Position numbers and translations under genes: made by a program. The notes below the pieces were generated by a model, which did not search any database, had not been told where the DNA came from, and worked only from the letters and a program-made list of their open reading frames with translations. A stretch of 8,291 bases of DNA from a bacterium (GTDB taxonomy: Bacteria > Krumholzibacteriota > Krumholzibacteria > LZORAL124-64-63): positions 1 to 8,291 of the forward strand of contig QNDV01000078.1 in the NCBI GenBank assembly GCA_003646045.1, given 5' to 3'. Positions 6,012-8,291 of the stretch are shown piece by piece (the stretch's first letter is position 1; each line of letters begins with the position of its first letter).

Positions 6012-6341
6012 ATGCCCAAGTTCTCGGTACTGAAGATGGCGCGGGGCCTGCACCATGCCTTCCACCCGGTGGAAGTCACCGACATCGACGACACGCACCA
6101 TGCCTTCATCGTGCGGTACAGCGGCGACTACGTCTTTCACTCCCACGACAAGGACGAGTTCGTCTACGTGCTCGAGGGACAACTGGTCTTCGAGATCGGT
6201 GGTCGCGCGGAAGAGGTCAGGCAGGGCGAGGCCATTCGTATTCCCGCCGGCGTGGAACACAGGCCGCGCTGCAAGAGTTCGGCCCTGGGCATGGTGATCG
6301 AGGTCAAGGGTCTGCAGAAGCAGATGGAGCCGGAAGTCTAG
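6012..6341 (+). CDS. Small single-domain cupin protein
   Basis: This 109-residue cytoplasmic protein is a single cupin (beta-barrel) domain. Cupin motif 1 is intact: Gly38 followed by His43, His45, Glu49 and Gly56. Motif 2 is present as GEAIRIPAGVEH, with His83; the usual Asn four residues after His83 is Cys87. All four expected metal ligands (His43, His45, Glu49, His83) are therefore there, so it probably binds a divalent metal. Substrate and reaction cannot be read from the sequence; small cupins include isomerases, dioxygenases and ligand-sensing proteins. It follows cpoB by 22 bases on the same strand and precedes the strong hairpin at 6376-6402, so it is probably the last gene of the tol-pal transcript. 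A role in envelope biology is possible only by association. Confidence 0.85.
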   Translation: MPKFSVLKMARGLHHAFHPVEVTDIDDTHHAFIVRYSGDYVFHSHDKDEFVYVLEGQLVFEIGGRAEEVRQGEAIRIPAGVEHRPRCKSSALGMVIEVKGLQKQMEPEV

Positions 6342-6375
6342 AAACTGTTTCAGGATAATCCCGGCTTGGAATAAT

Positions 6376-6402
6376 GGAGGGCGGCCCGCCGGGCCGCCCT
6401 CT
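6376..6402. terminator. Strong GC hairpin between convergent cupin gene and fbp
   Basis: A perfect 11-bp inverted repeat (arms 6377-6387 and 6391-6401) encloses a 3-base loop GCC; a G-T pair at 6376/6402 can extend it. It lies 35 bases after the cupin stop and 12 bases beyond the fbp stop. There is no T-tract on the + side; on the - side the stem is followed by a moderately T-rich stretch (CATTATTCC). It probably ends transcription from both directions, better for fbp than for the tol operon. Confidence 0.75.
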
Positions 6403-6414
6403 CACGCAGTAAGG

Positions 6415-7440
6415 CTAGATGCCACCCTCGGCCTCGGAAATCTTCTTTTCCACCCAGAGCACGTCGTCCCGACTGCCGATATAGAGCGGTACCCGCGTGT
6501 GCAGGTGGCCTGGCTTGATATCCAGCACCGGGCCGGTACCGTCGGATGCGTAACCGCCGGCCGCTTCGGCGATCATGGCCAAGGGCGCGGCCTCACACAT
6601 GAGGCGCAGTTTGCCTTCGGGCTTGTCCGTGGTGGGGGGGTAGAGATAGATCCCCCCCTTGAGCAGGTTGCGATGGAAATCGGCTACCAGCGAGCCGATA
6701 TAGCGGGCGGTCAGACCCGGACCGTTGCCGCTGTCCCGGCCATACTTGAACTGCCGTACGATGTCCTTGACCACATCCGACCAACTGGGCTCATAGGCTT
6801 CGTTCACCGAGTAGATTCGTGAACGGAACGGTGTCTGGATGTTCTCGTGGCTGAGCAGGAACTCGCCGATACCGGGGTCCATGGTGAAGCCGTGCACGCC
6901 GTGGCCCGCGGTGTAGACGAACATGGTGCTTGAGCCGTAGATGATGTAACCCGCGGCGACCAGTTCGTTGCCCGCCTGCAGCAGATCGCTGTCGCCCAGA
7001 TTGTCGAGGGAAGACTGGCGCCGCCAGATGCCGAAAATGGTTCCCACCGAGACGTTCACGTCGATGTTCGAGCTGCCATCCAGCGGGTCCAGCACCACGA
7101 TGTAGCGACCGGTACCCTCGCGGGTGTCCAGGTAGACAGGGTCGGCCAGTTCCTCGCTGCCCATGATGCAGACCTGGCCCCGGGTGCCGATGCAATGCAG
7201 GAAAACATTGTTGGCGAACTCGTCCAGTTTCTGGACCGCTTCGCCCTGCACGTTGACCTCGCCCGTGGCACCGAGGATCTCCTCGGCGAGGCCGGCCTTG
7301 TTGACTTCCTGGCTGACGATCTTGGCCGCCAGGGAGATGTCGTTGAGCAGGCCGGTGAAGTCACCGCTGGCACTGGGGTGCATGCGCTGCAAGTCGAGAA
7401 TATGGGACTCGATGGTTTGCAGATTGCGGGGCTGGGTCAT
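6415..7440 (-). CDS. fbp: Class 1 fructose-1,6-bisphosphatase
   Basis: This enzyme removes the 1-phosphate of fructose 1,6-bisphosphate, the committed step of gluconeogenesis, in the cytoplasm. The protein has 341 residues, the normal size of class 1 enzymes. Metal-binding motifs are visible: GSEE at 94-97, DPLDGSSNID at 118-127 (Asp118 and Asp121), and the substrate/active-site region GKLRLMCEAAPLA at 276-288 with Glu283. The N-terminal SGDFTGLLNDISLAAK (25-40) resembles the AMP-binding region of allosteric FBPases, so AMP inhibition is plausible. The usual Tyr/Phe before the catalytic-site Glu is Cys282. The start at 7440 matches the family N-terminus and has GGGAGAG (7444-7450 on the - strand) just before it; a 91-codon open extension to 7713 lacks family similarity. 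It is divergent from pruA. Confidence 0.95.
   Translation of the reverse strand: MTQPRNLQTIESHILDLQRMHPSASGDFTGLLNDISLAAKIVSQEVNKAGLAEEILGATGEVNVQGEAVQKLDEFANNVFLHCIGTRGQVCIMGSEELADPVYLDTREGTGRYIVVLDPLDGSSNIDVNVSVGTIFGIWRRQSSLDNLGDSDLLQAGNELVAAGYIIYGSSTMFVYTAGHGVHGFTMDPGIGEFLLSHENIQTPFRSRIYSVNEAYEPSWSDVVKDIVRQFKYGRDSGNGPGLTARYIGSLVADFHRNLLKGGIYLYPPTTDKPEGKLRLMCEAAPLAMIAEAAGGYASDGTGPVLDIKPGHLHTRVPLYIGSRDDVLWVEKKISEAEGGI
6634..6658. repeat. G7/C7 inverted repeat inside fbp
   Basis: Seven Gs (6634-6640) and seven Cs (6652-6658) enclose 11 bases. In the fbp reading direction this encodes Lys-Gly-Gly-Ile-Tyr-Leu-Tyr-Pro-Pro (261-269), a conserved FBPase segment, using GGG and CCC codons. It could fold as a short hairpin in the mRNA; the protein sequence is enough to explain it. 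Confidence 0.6.
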
Positions 7441-7699
7441 GGGCTCTCCCGGGGGTTCGCGCGGCCGGTGGGCAGTCTCCTGAATCGGATGAATAACCAT
7501 TCTAGCAGCAATATCGCCAGGAACAATGATTCTCTTGTCCAACCGTGGCCCACTGCCGGGGCGGCGGGAATCACGCGGTAGCGGTTTCCCTTGCCTTGGC
7601 GTGCCGGTTTTACCATCGTCCCGACATAGTCGTTCGATGCGGTGGCCGCTGTGCCCCGCCTGACCCTGTTCGCGCCTGTGCCGCGCCCCAGGAGGAGCC
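7441..7699. other. Divergent fbp/pruA intergenic region
   Basis: These 259 bases hold no convincing gene; short open frames here are leftovers of fbp antisense frames. It must contain the 5' regions of both divergent genes. A candidate fbp promoter is listed separately. For pruA I see a good ribosome binding site, AGGAGG at 7690-7695, four bases before the ATG, but no convincing sigma70 pair. Short inverted repeats (CGAC-ATA-GTCG at 7622-7632; CATCG/CGATG at 7614-7618 and 7635-7639) could be operator-like but are near chance level. Confidence 0.6.
7499..7526 (-). promoter_or_regulatory. Candidate sigma70-like promoter for fbp
   Basis: On the - strand TAGAAT (7504-7499, 5 of 6 to consensus) is preceded after 16 bases by TTGTTC (7526-7521, 3 of 6). 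It lies in the most AT-rich part of the gap, about 60 bases before the fbp start. The -35 match is weak. Confidence 0.35.
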
Positions 7700-8291
7700 A
7701 TGCCCAACGCCATCTATACCGTACCGTCGCCCCTGAACGAACCCGTTAAGGGCTACCTCCATGGATCCCCCGAGAAGAAGGAACTGAAAGCCGAACTGAA
7801 GAAGATGGCCGGCGAGAAGGTGGAGATCCCCCTGATCATCGGTGGCAAGGAAGTCCGCACCGGCAACACGGTGGACTGCGTCATGCCCCACAAGCACCGG
7901 CACGTGCTGGGCACCTATCACCAGGCCGGAACGAAGGAAGTCAGGGCGGCCATCAAGGCGGCGCAGAAGGCCAAGAAGGAATGGGCTGCCACGCCGTTCG
8001 AGCACCGGGCAGCCATCATGCTCAAGGCCGCCGAACTGCTCACCGGCCGTTGGCGCCAGACCCTCAACGCGGCCACCATGCTCAACCAGAGCAAGAATCC
8101 CCTGCAGGCCGAGATTGACGCCGCCTGCGAACTCATCGACTTCTGGCGCTTCAACCCCCACTACGCCCAGCAGGTCATGGGTGAGCAGCCGGGCAGTGCG
8201 CCGGGCATGTGGAACATGCTTGAGCAGCGTCCCCTCGATGGTTTCGTGTTTGCGGTGACGCCGTTCAACTTCACCAGCATCGCCGGCAACC
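7700..8291 (+). CDS. pruA: 1-pyrroline-5-carboxylate dehydrogenase (ALDH4A1-like), 5' part
   Basis: This is the start of an aldehyde dehydrogenase that oxidises glutamate-gamma-semialdehyde to glutamate with NAD, the second step of proline breakdown. The frame stays open to the right edge, giving 197 of an expected 540 or so residues. Seen directly: a long N-terminal extension with NEPVKGYLHGSPEK (about 14-27), a PLIIGGKEVRTGNTV block, the IKAAQKAKKEW and HRAAIMLKAAELL helices of the ALDH fold, AEIDAACELIDFWRFN (about 136-151) and PLDGFVFAVTPFNFTSIAGN at the end, where the PFN motif begins the NAD-binding region. These blocks match the monofunctional ALDH4A1 type found in animals and many bacteria rather than the PutA fusion. 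The catalytic Cys and Glu lie beyond the window. ATG 7700 has AGGAGG four bases upstream. No proline dehydrogenase gene is visible. Confidence 0.88.
   Translation, partial: MPNAIYTVPSPLNEPVKGYLHGSPEKKELKAELKKMAGEKVEIPLIIGGKEVRTGNTVDCVMPHKHRHVLGTYHQAGTKEVRAAIKAAQKAKKEWAATPFEHRAAIMLKAAELLTGRWRQTLNAATMLNQSKNPLQAEIDAACELIDFWRFNPHYAQQVMGEQPGSAPGMWNMLEQRPLDGFVFAVTPFNFTSIAGN

Noticed and set aside
7622..7632. CGAC-ATA-GTCG palindrome before pruA as an operator
   Set aside because: Four-base arms occur by chance often; without a second copy or comparative support it is not a site I can call.
7441..7713. 91-codon N-terminal extension of fbp
   Set aside because: FBPases begin near the 7440 start; the extension has no family similarity and would cover the intergenic region and the pruA start.

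Overview
The window is ordinary-looking chromosome from a GC-rich, Gram-negative (outer-membrane) bacterium outside the well-studied Proteobacteria. The diderm envelope is inferred from a complete tol-pal operon with two lipoproteins. A bacillithiol-type glycosyltransferase (bshA) and a Minf_1886-family protein next to tol-pal suggest a phylum such as Gemmatimonadota, Krumholzibacteriota, Eisenbacteria or a relative. That placement is inference from gene content; no rRNA or marker phylogeny is available here.

Layout on the + strand: the 3' part of bshA (1-846); a small Minf_1886-family gene (910-1287) with its own strong sigma70-like promoter whose -35 box contains the bshA stop codon; a 208-base gap holding a possible ECF-sigma promoter (GGAAC-N16-CGTT) and a leader of about 140 nt; then a tight seven-gene run, tolQ (1496-2221), tolR (2221-2634), a short TonB-like tolA (2636-3334), tolB (3331-4620), pal (4656-5195), cpoB/ybgF (5207-5989) and a small cupin gene (6012-6341). 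A strong GC hairpin (6376-6402) closes this run. On the - strand follows fbp (7440-6415), convergent with the cupin gene. A 259-base divergent gap separates fbp from a pruA-like 1-pyrroline-5-carboxylate dehydrogenase gene (7700 to the right edge, cut off).

How the genes work together: TolQ-TolR form the proton-driven inner-membrane motor, the TonB-like TolA carries the force across the periplasm, TolB and Pal couple it to peptidoglycan and the outer membrane, and the CpoB-like TPR lipoprotein probably links this to wall synthesis. TolQ, TolR, TolA and TolB are joined by 1-nt overlap, 1-nt gap and 4-nt overlap, which suggests translational coupling. Pal, CpoB and the cupin each have their own ribosome binding site after gaps of 35, 11 and 22 nt. 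BshA (thiol redox buffer), FBPase (gluconeogenesis) and P5C dehydrogenase (proline catabolism) are metabolic genes in separate transcription units.

I found no RNA genes, mobile elements, CRISPR arrays or clearly novel system. The most notable signals are regulatory: a G8 tract inside a promoter spacer and the ECF-like promoter before tol-pal. The hybrid character of the Tol system (TonB-like TolA, lipoprotein CpoB, appended cupin) also stands out.
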